NCBI GenBank assembly: GCA_033065855.1
Contig: JAVXUO010001194.1
Coordinates: forward strand, 617,770-681,769
Reading direction: 5' to 3'
Source of the DNA: Escallonia rubra
Lineage: Eukaryota; Streptophyta; Magnoliopsida; Escalloniales; Escalloniaceae
Length of the DNA: 64,000 nucleotides
Below, piece by piece: positions 23,960 to 34,318 of this stretch (the first letter of the stretch is position 1; the number at the start of each line of letters is the position of its first letter). The position numbers and the translations under genes are program-made. The notes under the pieces were generated by a model. That model was not told where the DNA came from. It was given only the letters and a program-made list of their open reading frames with translations, and made no database searches.

Positions 23960-24317
23960 AAATTATCTTTTGTTCCTTTCAACTTTACTGTCTACCTTTC
24001 CCCAAAAAAAAAATCATCTATTATTCAAGAAGTAAATGATATTTGAGCCCATTTTGAGTTTCACCAAGTGTCTGCTAGCGTGATTATATGGTGACAGTTA
24101 AATTTTTTTAGCAACAAAAGTGAAGCTCTAATAGCTTAGAATAAATCTCAAATAGCAATTCGCCAAAGGAACGAAGAGATTTTCCTTTTTAATACAGAGT
24201 ATCTTTTATGAAGTTCCTGTTTGTTCGAAGTGCAACTCAATTTAGATTCATTCCATGTTAGTCAATTCCGTGGAAGAAGGAAGCTTGCCATACATTTAGG
24301 AACAAACTTTGGCTCCA

Positions 24318-24522
24318 ACCCGGGTTGTAGGAATCTTCCTTCAACCCCATGTATAGTGACAATTAATAGCGGCTAAATGTTTCAAGCGACTTTTCTTCTA
24401 ACACTTTCAGCAACAATTATTAGTAGCACTTTTTTGGCGTCACTAAATAAAAGTCACTAAAAACATTTAGAGACAATTGATTGTCGCTATATAAGGGGTA
24501 GAAAGATTCCTCCAATCGGGGT
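24318..24522. mobile_element. MITE, TAGTGACAATTAAT family, copy 1
   Basis: The ends are inverted: the left reads CGGGTTGTAGGAATCTTCC and the right, reverse-complemented, reads CCGATTGGAGGAATCTTTC. Inside, TATAGTGACAATTAAT...GCGGCTAAAT faces the matching TTTAGAGACAATTGATTGTCGCTATA, so most of the element can fold on itself. A related copy lies at about 47097-47306. There is no clear target duplication, so the superfamily is not assigned. Confidence 0.6.
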
Positions 24523-26265
24523 AACAACCAAATTTTTTTCCTACAATTAGCGGCGTGCAACCAACCTCCATAAGTAAGAAACTTCTCCTCTATTTGTCTC
24601 CTTTCATGCAACTCCTTCAACACCGTACCAACATATATAAACACACAACACGTTAGAACCCTAGGTTTTTCCATAGAAAAAAATCACTATCCTGAGGTGA
24701 TTCATAAAACATGCGTCATAGTGTAGAAATCCGAGAGTTCTCATACGAAGGCTTGCATAGAAGAGGCCGTCGAATCAAGAAGAACGCGTTAATTCCCAAA
24801 GTTCGTTCAACTCCTAACTATCGTCACACCACCAAGATTGACACGAAATCAACCTTTTTTGGGATGAAAAATTCAATCTTACGTTGCCTAGTTACGCAAA
24901 AAAAGCAATCGACATTCAAGTGCAGTGCAAGTCTTCGACAGGGACTTGAGTATACCAGTGGAACGTGAATTGCCTACTCTATCGCTGTGGATGAAAACAG
25001 AACTTGAGATGTTGTGTTGGTGAAACATGTGTATTACAAAGCCAAATTCCTCTAGTAAATTCCCCCGAAACTTGTTCTCTAGCCCTGTGAAACTAGTCTA
25101 AAGTTATAGAGACCCATGCTGAAATCTGACTAAAACCATGGATTCATAAGTAGCTTCCTTTGTGGGGCTTAATCAGAAGCTAGCAAGGGTGTGTGAACCA
25201 GGTTTAAGCCCAAGCCATTTGACGAACTTTTGAAATAATATATTTTAATTTCAATTTAAGAATTACAAAAAATATAATGAAATTAAATTGTGTACCGTAT
25301 TAACATGTTTGAAAATCCATCTACGTTGTTTGATCACTATTTCTCACACATTCACAAATCATATGAGCCGGATGAAACAATACCTACACAAACAAATATT
25401 AATCAAACCAAAATACTCAAAAAAAACACAAAGAAAATGGTAGAGCCAAACTGCCAAAGCCCAAAGGCAACCGTTGGCTCCAAGTCCACACTCCACCCGA
25501 GGCATGTCAATTTGGATTATTTTCCTCAGAATCTACCAACCCAGATCCCTCCATCATCACACTTCCTCAAGAAAACAGAGTAACTCCTCTCTTTACTGTT
25601 ACGCTTAGTTCAGCACTGGCAGTGGAGCTTTGCACCAGAATTAAAGGCCAACACCCGACTTGAATACCCTGCACCACACATGAAAATGGAAACCCAGTTC
25701 ACTCATTGTTACTGCTGTGTCACAGTTAACTTGAACTGTACAGAAGCAGTAACTAGAGAGAGAGAGAAACAGAGGCCTGAATTCACTGTTCACAGCTCAT
25801 CAAGATCAAATAGCTTGGCGTCAGAGCCAGTTGGGAGGGGGGTTTGGTTTTGCTTTTACGGTGAAAGTTACTGTCAAACAATCTCTCTCAGTGTTCTGCT
25901 TTTGGCATTTGCATTGGAGTGACATTCAAGAACTGGGGGCAAGTGGGTGGCGTAGGTAGGGTATTTAAGCCACACTCTGCGAATTTTCCCCTTATAATTC
26001 GTCTAAGCGTGCACGTCTCCGCTGAATCTTTATGATCTTTAAGCCCTGAAACAGAAATCTCTGGCTCTGCTCTTTAATGTTCGTATATACATTTATGTTT
26101 GTCATCACATCAGCTGACCTATTATCTTTTTGGGACAGTAGAAAGGATTCAGCTGACCTACACAGAGTCTCCACTTTCCACTAATTATTATGCTTACCCT
26201 TTTTATCTTCTTTTTCTTCCCTGATAATTTTTTACTGTTTTCCTAATAGGTGGAAGATAGCTTTA
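24523..26265. other. Intergenic, no recognised gene
   Basis: Short open frames (24711-24968, 25290-25583, 25680-25922) lack domains, conserved text or partner exons. Confidence 0.45.
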
Positions 26266-26751
26266 GGCTCTGTTTGACAACATTTTTTTTTTATTTTTAA
26301 TTTTTAAATAAATAATAATCAAGAGCAGCTTAAATTTTTTTTTATTATAAAAACAAGTGGGTGTTTGATAACCCATTTTTATTTTGGGTTTTTTTTTTTT
26401 TTGTTTGATAACCCAATTTTTATTTTGAGTTTTTTTTTTGTGATAGTTTGCGGTGGTGGTGGTGGGGCATGGTCGCCGGAGTTTGCCATCGGCGGTGGTG
26501 GTCGGAGTTGGCCGCCGGCAACCGCCGGTGGTGGTGGCCGGAGGTGGCCGCCGGCCGACAGTGGGAGGGTGGTTGTGGCGGTCTCACAAAAAAAAACCAA
26601 AACTGAAAAAAAAAACTCATTTTTGGAGTTTTTTTTTCTTCTTTAGTTTAAAAACTGATTTTTTAAACTGAAGAAGAAAAAAATGGCTACCAAACGCAAC
26701 TTTTTTTTTCAATTTTCAAAACTGAAAAAAAAAAAAACGTCAAACAGGGCC
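26266..26751. mobile_element. Harbinger/Tourist-like element with GC-rich core, TSD TTA
   Basis: The left terminus is GGCTCTGTTTGACAAC and the right, reverse-complemented, is GGCCCTGTTTGACG. Each is flanked by TTA (26263-26265 and 26752-26754), the 3-bp duplication expected for PIF/Harbinger. Subterminal T- and A-rich tracts surround a core at about 26449-26580 made of GGTGGT and GCCGCCGG words. The core's open frames (Gly/Pro/Trp-rich) follow from composition and are not credible genes. Confidence 0.75.
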
Positions 26752-26754
26752 TTA

Positions 26755-27478
26755 GTGTATCCTTAGTTAATGTTCACTGGATATAATTAGTGACATCTGA
26801 TAATGTTTTTTACGATAATATTTGAAGTAATTTTTGAACGTCATTAAATAAAAGTTATCAAGAATATCAAGCGACTATGAATTATTCTTGTATGGAGCGT
26901 TCGGCTATCCTCCTATAATCTGGGCAGCCGCCAAATTTTATTTTATTTTTAGCTTTGGGATGAAAAGTAAAATATACCCATTTTTTTATGCTTGGTAACA
27001 TTAGCACCGTAAAATAAATCTATGATTTATGTCAAGGTAGGAGACTTGAGAATAATGTCGTGAGCTAGAAATTGTCAATAAAGAAAACCACTTTTAGAAT
27101 ATTGATTACATGTATTAGGACAAGAAATGCGAAGTAATATGATCCATCAAGATTGCTATTCTTAGTGAATGGATTGTGAAATACTTTTGCAATGCCTAAA
27201 ATCACATTGTCTTTAGTTAAATAAAACAAAAGGTATTTTTCATTTTTTCAATATAGCTCATCAGAACATATAAAGGAATAAATGATTACTGATAAATATA
27301 AAATATTAACCTAACGTATCGTTATCTCTAACTTTAAAGGCCGAGGGGACCATGGTCACCCCTCCTAATTTGTGTAATGTTGTATTCTAATCGCTATGTT
27401 ATTGATATCAAATTTTAATTTTATATTTTTAGTCAATCACGTCGCATATGACTCTGAACCTCGTGAATAAATTTTTTT
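26755..27478. other. Intergenic, AT-rich
   Basis: It includes an old MITE-like piece near 26785-26880 (TTAGTGACATCTGATAATG..., CATTAAATAAAAGTTATC) related in style to the MITEs at 24.3 and 47.1 kb. No gene was seen. Confidence 0.4.
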
Positions 27479-28614
27479 GGGTTAATTACACTTATGTCCC
27501 TGAGGTTTGGGTGAAATTACACGCGTGTCCATAAGTTTGGAAAATAGGCACTTATGTCCTTTGATCTAACAGAATACCCATATACATAACAGAATGGTCA
27601 AAATGACCATATTGCCCACGATTTGAAAGGTTAATTCTTTACCATGCCATTCAAATTAGGGTTCAAAAAGAATTGAAACCCTAATTTTTAAATTAGGGTT
27701 TCAGTCATTCCTTTATCTCCCTAATTTTCAAATTAGGATTTCAATTTTAATAAGAATTGAAACCCTAATTTTCAAATTAGGGTTTCAAGCTATTCATTTA
27801 TCTCCCTAATTTTCAAGTTAGGGTTTCAATTTCAATATTATCTAACTTTTCAAGAAATTGAAAAGCATTCGGGTAGGGGAAGGGAGGGGGACGGCGCGGG
27901 GTAGGGGTAGGGGAAAGGAGGGGGACGGAGCGAGGTGGGATGGGGGAAGGCAGCGGGGGAATAGGGGAAAGGCGAAGGCAGTGCGGCAGGGTAAGGAAAA
28001 GAAGGGCGGGGGACGACGGGGTGGGGGAAAGGGAAGGAGGCGGGGTAAGGGAAGGAAGGGCAGGGGACGACGGGGTGAGGTGGAGGGAAGAGGAAGGTGG
28101 CGGGGCAAGGGAAGAGTGGGCGGGGACGACGGGGTGGGGTAGAGGGAAGGGGAAGGCGGCGGGGTAGGGGACGACAGCCGGGGGTAGGGGAGCAGCGGAC
28201 GTGGTGGTGGGAGCTGGAGGCACCGGCGTGGTGGTGGAATGGTGGGCCGTGGGGGCAGCGATGTGGTGGTGGGACGGTGGGGATAGCAGCTTGGTGGTGA
28301 AACGGTGGGGGAGACGGCGTGGTTGCCGGAGAAGAAGAGAGAACTTCACCTATTGGAAGAAAGAGATAAGGGGAAGAGAGATCAAGCTCGTGAAAGAGAA
28401 AAGGAGAGAAGAGAGGTAACAGGGGTAGGATTGCCATATTTTGAAAATATGCATTGATGACATCACAAAAAATATAATTTTTGGACGGATACCTAATGGA
28501 TAGACATAAGTGTTATATTTTTAACGTTTATGGACACGGTTTGTTACCTTTTGAAAGTTAGTGTCCTTGACTGTAATTTCATCCAAACTTCGGGGACATA
28601 AGTGTAATAAACCC
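27479..28614. mobile_element. Mutator-like element with long TIRs and purine-rich core
   Basis: The left terminus GGGTTAATTACACTTATGTC and the right terminus, reverse-complemented GGGTTTATTACACTTATGTC, stay similar for more than 40 bp, and weaker similarity continues inward. The 9-bp flanks AATTTTTTT and AATTTCTTT agree at 8 of 9 bases, as expected for a MULE target duplication. The interior holds an 84-bp tandem repeat and then a GGGGAAGG/GGCGGGG-rich block at about 27865-28330. There is no MuDR transposase, so it is non-autonomous. It is Pack-MULE-like in form, but no donor gene can be named. Confidence 0.75.
27668..27835. repeat. 84-bp tandem repeat with telobox motifs, two copies
   Basis: The copies begin at 27668 and 27752 with AAGAATTGAAACCCTAATTT. 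Each contains AAACCCTAA and TTAGGGTTT, matching the plant telobox, separated by short spacers, so each unit is also partly palindromic. Confidence 0.8.
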
Positions 28615-30179
28615 AATTTCTTTTTATCTTGACATTTCCTCTACCTTGTGAGAACCTATTAGGACCTATAAATAGTTAGTTTTATCTCCAAACCTGCAAC
28701 CTTCTTCTTCATCACTCAAAACTATATTATACCAAATTTTGTTACAACCTTTTAGCTATAAAAAAAAAAAAAAAAAGGGTCCCTTTTTTCTTCAACTCAA
28801 ACGATAAAGGAGGGAAGATCGGAAGGGAAAAACTGAACATTAGGTATAAAAAGATTGAAAGTGAAACAAGAAGAGGCCAAAAGTGAAAATTTTGCCCAAT
28901 CAAAAGCATTGCCCTTTGTGATCCACCACAAGTACCAAAAAGAAATTCCAATGTTTTGTTTGTTTCCCTTTGAAGGGACAGCTCCCCATTTTGATTTCTT
29001 TTGGACGCCGGTCTACTTCACAGATGGACAGCCATGAGACAACCCCTCCCCTGTCTCGTCCCATCACAACTATCCTTTGCCCTAACCACGGCTTAACCAC
29101 GCTCTCTATTGACCATAACACCCTTGTGTCAATATCAATACTTTGTTAACCAACCCATGGGTTGGGGAATTGGGATTCCCTGCTGTAACTTGTGCTGTAC
29201 CCATATCTGTGAGAGAGGGGGAAGTGATCTCTCTTCCCCCTCTCTCTCTTCCCCCTCTCTCATAGAAATGGGTACAGCACCCTGTTGTAACCATGAGTTA
29301 CAGTAAAGGATATGGATCCTGGGTTGGGCAGGAAACATAACCTCTTGCTCCCCATTATTGGGAGGATCGCTCGATCCAAAAAGGCTAGGAGCTTGGGAGT
29401 TGGGATTGATTTTTACAAGTAAATTTTAGAATAACGACATTTAAGTTAGCTTTTAAGTTTATAGTTACTTTTTAAAATCAACTTTAAGTTATGAATGATG
29501 TTTGGATAAAGTATACTATACTCATTTTTAATGCCGCAAAATTACCAAAAGATAGGTTTAGTGTTTCGATAAAATATATGTTAAAGAGCTTTGTAATTAT
29601 TTGGTTAAACTCGACTATAAAAAAATACGAAATCCATAATCTTTAATTTCTTATGATACGAGTTTTGTATCTGCATTAAACATCTAACAACGTGATTCAC
29701 CGTAAATTTAACTATCAAATAATGAATTCCAAACGGATTCTAATACAGAGAATTAGGCAAATGGTCATATTATTATACAACAAATCTAAAGCTTCTAAGT
29801 CCTAAAACATACAAATAAACAAATTGTACATTGAAGGGCATGTTCGTCTACTCAGCCTAAGATGCTCGACCCCCCCTGAATATATTTCATCACCATCATC
29901 ATCATCACAGGTCTGGGTTTACTTTGTCTGTAGCAGAGATCCCATGACACTTTTCATATTCCCAGGGCCCCCATGGAGTCAAATGATGAAGAATTCAGCG
30001 ATGACCCCTCAACTGAAAACGATGCCGTTTCCACACGTTCCATCGCATTTCCCACGTTACATTTCACAAGAAATTGTTTTTGGAAATCACAGAGTTTTTA
30101 TCTTTTTTATGAATTTCGAATTCTGTTCCAGTTCTCCTCATGTTCCCGAAGATACATTTTTTTGTTTTTCTCTCTGCAA
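28615..30179. other. Intergenic, upstream of the EMS1-type gene
   Basis: No gene was recognised. It holds the hairpin at 29192-29280 and, from about 29820, the presumed distal promoter of the receptor kinase. Confidence 0.45.
29192..29280. repeat. Near-perfect hairpin, about 33-bp arms
   Basis: The sequence from 29192 (GTGCTGTACCCATATCTGTG...) is matched with two differences by the reverse complement of 29248-29280. A CT-rich loop of about 23 nt lies between. No transcript evidence can be drawn from sequence alone. Confidence 0.8.
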
Positions 30180-30181
30180 TC

Positions 30182-30218
<37 letters not shown>

Positions 30219-30310
30219 CTTAATAGATCTTCCAGCTTCCCCTTTTCAGTGCACAGAATTCTCCCTCAATTGGCGTAGAGACTAGAGAGAGAGAGAGAGA
30301 GAGAGATATA
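30180..30310. repeat. CT and GA microsatellites near the EMS1-type start
   Basis: A (CT)n run lies at about 30184-30214 and a (GA)n run at about 30283-30306, 110-240 bp before the start codon. CT/GA tracts are common in plant core promoters and leaders, where BPC (GAGA-binding) proteins can act. A regulatory role here is inferred. Confidence 0.8.
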
Positions 30311-30421
30311 TTAATTCAGAGTATTCTGAAGAGGACACTCCAGTTCCAGTCCATTTATAGCCCATCACAGTCTCTACTCATCTCTAAAATCTCCAGTACA
30401 CCCTCTCTCTGTGAAACCTTC

Positions 30422-33400
30422 ATGGGGATGGCGTTTAGGCTTCTTCGTCTCTTTCCCATTGTGATCCAGCTTCTGTTCTTCTTCTCCACTGCCATTTTGG
30501 AGCAAGACCCAGAAAGGGAAAACTTGGTTTCCTTCAGGAACTCCCTCAACAACCCGGAGGTTCTCTCTTCATGGACCCCTGGAACGCCACACTGTCACTG
30601 GGATGGCGTGTTCTGCGAAACCGGCAGAGTCAGCTCACTCAACCTGTCAGCTCAGTCACTCGAAGGACCCTTCAGTCCGTCCATTCTCTCGCTCTCCAGC
30701 CTCGTTATCCTTGACCTGTCTTCAAACCTTCTGTACGGGGAAATACCCACCCAACTTTCTAAACTCCGGAGGTTAAAGCTTTTGCACTTGGGTTATAACC
30801 AGTTGTCCGGCGAGTTACCGAGTGAACTCGGGATATTGACTCGGTTAGAAACCCTCAAACTCGGTCCGAACTCTTTCAGCGGGAAAATCCCACCGGAGCT
30901 CGGGAACCTGACAGCACTCAGGTCTCTTGACCTCTCCGGCAATGCACTCACCGGAACGATCCCGCCGGAGATCGGTAATCTTTCCCGCCTCCAGGTTCTT
31001 GCCGCCGGCAACAACCTCCTCTCAGGTTCTCTCTCCCCTTCTCTCTTCTCAGGCCTTCACTCTTTAACCTTACTAGACATCTCAAACAACTCACTCTCCG
31101 GCAAAATTCCGCCCGAAATAGGCAACCTAAGCAGCCTCACTGACCTTTACTTAGGTATAAACCACTTCTCCGGCGAGTTGCCGCCGGAAATTGGCCAACT
31201 TTCAAATCTTGGAATTTTGTTTTCCCCTTATTGTTCAATAAGAGGCCCATTACCTGAAACAATATCAGAACTCAAATCTTTAAGCAAGCTTGACCTTTCT
31301 TACAACCCATTGAAATGTGCAATCCCAAAGTCCATTGGAATGTTGCGAAAATTGACCATTTTGAACCTAGTTTACTCTGAGCTCAATGGCTCTATACCGG
31401 CAGAGCTTGGTAACTGCCGGAAATTGACGACATTGATGCTTTCTTTCAATTCATTAACTGGGTCGTTGCCTGAAGAGCTTGCAAGCCTCCCCATGATGTC
31501 ATTTTCTGCTGAAAAGAATCAGCTTTCGGGCCCATTGCCTTCTTGGCTTGGGCAATGGGACCAGATTGACTCACTCTTGCTTTCGAGCAACCGTTTTTCG
31601 GGGCAAATTCCGTCGGAAATTGGAAATTGTTCACTGCTCGAGCATATTAGCCTCGGCAACAACTTGTTGAGTGGTCCAATACCTGGAGAGCTTTGTAATG
31701 CGGCATCTCTTACGGAGATTGATCTTGACAATAATTTCCTTAATGGAACGATTGATGACTCGTTTGTGAAATGTAGGAATCTTAGTCAGTTGGTTTTGGT
31801 GGATAACCAGATTAATGGGTCGATACCGGGGTATCTTTCAACGCTTCCTTTGATGGTGATTGACCTTGATTCCAACAACTTCACCGGTTCTCTTCCTGGG
31901 AGTTTATGGGATTCTTCGACTCTTATGGAATTTTCAGCTGCAAATAATAAGTTGGAGGGTGCTATTCCTGTTGCAATTGGTAATGCTGTGGCATTACAAA
32001 GGCTGGTTCTCAGTAACAATCGGTTGAATGGCAATATCCCCAAGGAGATGGGCAATTTAACTTATCTTTCTGTCTTGAGTCTAAGTTCCAATTTTCTTGA
32101 AGGAACCATACCCGTAGAACTTGGGAGTTGCATGTCTCTTACCACATTGGACCTGGGAAACAACTATCTCGAGGGGTCAATTCCGGAGGGACTTGCCGGC
32201 TTAGCTCAGTTGCAATGTTTGGTTCTTTCTTACAATAAACTGTCTGGTTCAATTCCTTCGAAGCATGCAAAGTATTTCCGACAGGTTAGTATTCCTGATT
32301 CGAGCTATCTTCAGCACCACGGAGTGTTTGATCTTTCCCACAACAGATTGTCTGGCTCGATACCGGAAGAACTGGGGAGTTGTTTGGTGATAGTGGATCT
32401 TATATTAAGCAACAACATGCTTTCAGGGGAGATTCCTTTATCACTTGTTCGTTTGACGAATCTCACATCCTTGGATTTGTCTGGAAATTTGCTAACAGGT
32501 GCTATTCCAAGGGAATTTGGCAACTCCCTAAAGCTGCAAGGGTTGTATTTGGGGAATAACGGGCTCACTGGCAGCATACCTGAAACCTTGGGTCAATTAG
32601 GTGGTTTGGTAAAGTTGAATTTGACTGGTAATAAGCTATCAGGTTTGGTCCCATCTGCTCTTGCGGATCTAAATGGGCTTACCCACTTGGATTTAAGCTA
32701 TAATGTGCTTCACGGTGAGCTACCATCAACCCTTTCGACGATGGTGAACCTCGTTGGTTTATATGTTCAGCACAACAGGCTTTCAGGTCATATAGATGGC
32801 CTCTTTCTGGACTCTGTGGGTTGGAGGGTTGAGATTGTTAATCTGAGTAATAATTTATTGACCGGTGCTTTGCCACGGTCATTGGGAAATTTGTCATACT
32901 TGACGTCTTTGGATATTCATGGGAACAGATTTACGTCTGAGATTCCCCAAGAGCTTTGCAACCTTATGCAACTTGAATACCTCGATGTCTCTAGGAATCG
33001 TCTAAGTGGGCAGATTCCCGAGGAATTATGCAACCTTTCCTATTTATTTTCTTTGAATCTTGCAGGAAATAGATTGGAAGGCCCTATCCCGAGGATTGGA
33101 ATTTGCCGGAACCTGTCAAGAAATTCAGTAGTTGGGAACAAAGATCTGTGTGGGGGAATCGTGGGGGTCAAGTGTCCAGCAAAGAGCTTTGGCAGGAGAT
33201 CGCCGCTGTTAAATGTTTGGGGGCTGGCACCAGTTGTGGTTGGAACCGTGCTGATAATTCTTTCTATTGCCTTTGTTTTACGGATATGGGTTAACAGAAG
33301 TGGCAGCCAAATTGATCTTGAGGGATCCGAGGACAGTAAACTGAACAGTTCTGTAGATCAAAATATCTACTATTTGAGTAGCAGCAGATCAAAAGAGCCT

Positions 33401-34318
33401 CTGAGCATAAATGTGGCTATGTTTGAACAGCCCCTCCTGAAATTAACTCTAGTTGATGTTCTTGAAGCCACCAACAACTTCTGTAAGACCAACATCATTG
33501 GAGATGGAGGCTTCGGAACTGTTTACAAAGCCATGTTGCCTGACGGTAAAACTGTAGCAATCAAGAAGCTAAACCAAGCCAAAACACAAGGGCACCGTGA
33601 ATTCCTTGCTGAAATGGAAACCATTGGCAAGGTCAAGCATCGTAACCTAGTTCCACTACTGGGGTACTGCTCTTTTGGTGAGGAGAAGCTGTTGGTATAT
33701 GAATATATGGTTAACGGAAGCTTGGATCTTTGGCTGAGAAACCGAAGTGGAGCCCTTGAAGTGTTGGGCTGGAACAAACGCTTCAAAATCGCTGTAGGTG
33801 CTGCACGTGGTCTAGCTTTTCTCCATCATGGGTTCATTCCGCACATTATTCACAGGGATATCAAGGCCAGTAATATCTTACTCAATGAAGATTTCGAGCC
33901 AAAAGTTGCCGACTTTGGGTTAGCAAGATTGATTAGTGCTTGTGAGACTCATGTGAGTACTGATATTGCTGGCACATTTGGTTACATCCCACCAGAGTAT
34001 GGCCAGAGCTGGAGGTCGACTACCAAGGGAGATGTTTATAGCTTTGGTGTGATTCTGCTCGAGTTGGTTACCGGGAAAGAGCCAACAGGACCGGAGTTCA
34101 AAGACATTGAGGGTGGGAATTTGGTTGGTTGGGTGTTTCAGAAGATCCAGAAGAGTCAGGCTGTCGAAGCTCTTGACCCAACTGTGCTGGACGCAGATTC
34201 AAAGCAGATGATGCTTCAGACGTTGCAGATTGCTGCCGTATGCCTCTCGGATAATCCTGCTCAGCGGCCTACCATGCATCATGTGCTCAAGTTCTTAAAA
34301 GGAATCAGAGATGAGTGA
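30422..34318 (+). CDS. EMS1: EMS1/EXS (MSP1)-type LRR receptor-like kinase
   Basis: One uninterrupted frame of 1298 residues, matching rice MSP1 (about 1294) and a little longer than Arabidopsis EMS1 (1192). A signal peptide (LLRLFPIVIQLLFFFSTAIL) is followed by an LRR N-cap with paired Cys (HCHWDGVFC). About 30 LRRs of LxxLxLxxNxLSGxIP type follow, including the diagnostic LQCLVLSYNKLSGSIPSK and the LQHHGVFDLS island. Then come a membrane helix near residues 933-957 and a kinase domain from about 1015. The kinase has GDGGFGTVYKA, VAIKK, HRDIKASN, DFGLARL and GTFGYIPPEYG, so it should be active. EMS1 binds the secreted ligand TPD1 with SERK1/2 at the plasma membrane and sets tapetum fate in anthers. 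The start is the first ATG, just before the signal peptide. No intron is needed. Orthology is strongly supported. Confidence 0.97.
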   Translation: MGMAFRLLRLFPIVIQLLFFFSTAILEQDPERENLVSFRNSLNNPEVLSSWTPGTPHCHWDGVFCETGRVSSLNLSAQSLEGPFSPSILSLSSLVILDLSSNLLYGEIPTQLSKLRRLKLLHLGYNQLSGELPSELGILTRLETLKLGPNSFSGKIPPELGNLTALRSLDLSGNALTGTIPPEIGNLSRLQVLAAGNNLLSGSLSPSLFSGLHSLTLLDISNNSLSGKIPPEIGNLSSLTDLYLGINHFSGELPPEIGQLSNLGILFSPYCSIRGPLPETISELKSLSKLDLSYNPLKCAIPKSIGMLRKLTILNLVYSELNGSIPAELGNCRKLTTLMLSFNSLTGSLPEELASLPMMSFSAEKNQLSGPLPSWLGQWDQIDSLLLSSNRFSGQIPSEIGNCSLLEHISLGNNLLSGPIPGELCNAASLTEIDLDNNFLNGTIDDSFVKCRNLSQLVLVDNQINGSIPGYLSTLPLMVIDLDSNNFTGSLPGSLWDSSTLMEFSAANNKLEGAIPVAIGNAVALQRLVLSNNRLNGNIPKEMGNLTYLSVLSLSSNFLEGTIPVELGSCMSLTTLDLGNNYLEGSIPEGLAGLAQLQCLVLSYNKLSGSIPSKHAKYFRQVSIPDSSYLQHHGVFDLSHNRLSGSIPEELGSCLVIVDLILSNNMLSGEIPLSLVRLTNLTSLDLSGNLLTGAIPREFGNSLKLQGLYLGNNGLTGSIPETLGQLGGLVKLNLTGNKLSGLVPSALADLNGLTHLDLSYNVLHGELPSTLSTMVNLVGLYVQHNRLSGHIDGLFLDSVGWRVEIVNLSNNLLTGALPRSLGNLSYLTSLDIHGNRFTSEIPQELCNLMQLEYLDVSRNRLSGQIPEELCNLSYLFSLNLAGNRLEGPIPRIGICRNLSRNSVVGNKDLCGGIVGVKCPAKSFGRRSPLLNVWGLAPVVVGTVLIILSIAFVLRIWVNRSGSQIDLEGSEDSKLNSSVDQNIYYLSSSRSKEPLSINVAMFEQPLLKLTLVDVLEATNNFCKTNIIGDGGFGTVYKAMLPDGKTVAIKKLNQAKTQGHREFLAEMETIGKVKHRNLVPLLGYCSFGEEKLLVYEYMVNGSLDLWLRNRSGALEVLGWNKRFKIAVGAARGLAFLHHGFIPHIIHRDIKASNILLNEDFEPKVADFGLARLISACETHVSTDIAGTFGYIPPEYGQSWRSTTKGDVYSFGVILLELVTGKEPTGPEFKDIEGGNLVGWVFQKIQKSQAVEALDPTVLDADSKQMMLQTLQIAAVCLSDNPAQRPTMHHVLKFLKGIRDE

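Noticed and set aside
26365-26671. Gly/Trp- and Pro/His-rich open frames
   Set aside because: They arise from the GC-rich GGT core of a transposon, are open in several frames at once and show no domain.
27813-28437. Long Pro/Ser-rich open frames on the minus strand (178-195 codons) and Gly/Arg-rich ones on the plus strand
   Set aside because: The strand-biased G/A-rich block of the MULE keeps all frames open. The text is low complexity with no conserved motif.
30793-33786. Antisense open frames across the receptor kinase
   Set aside because: They are shadows of the long sense frame with its regular LRR codon pattern.
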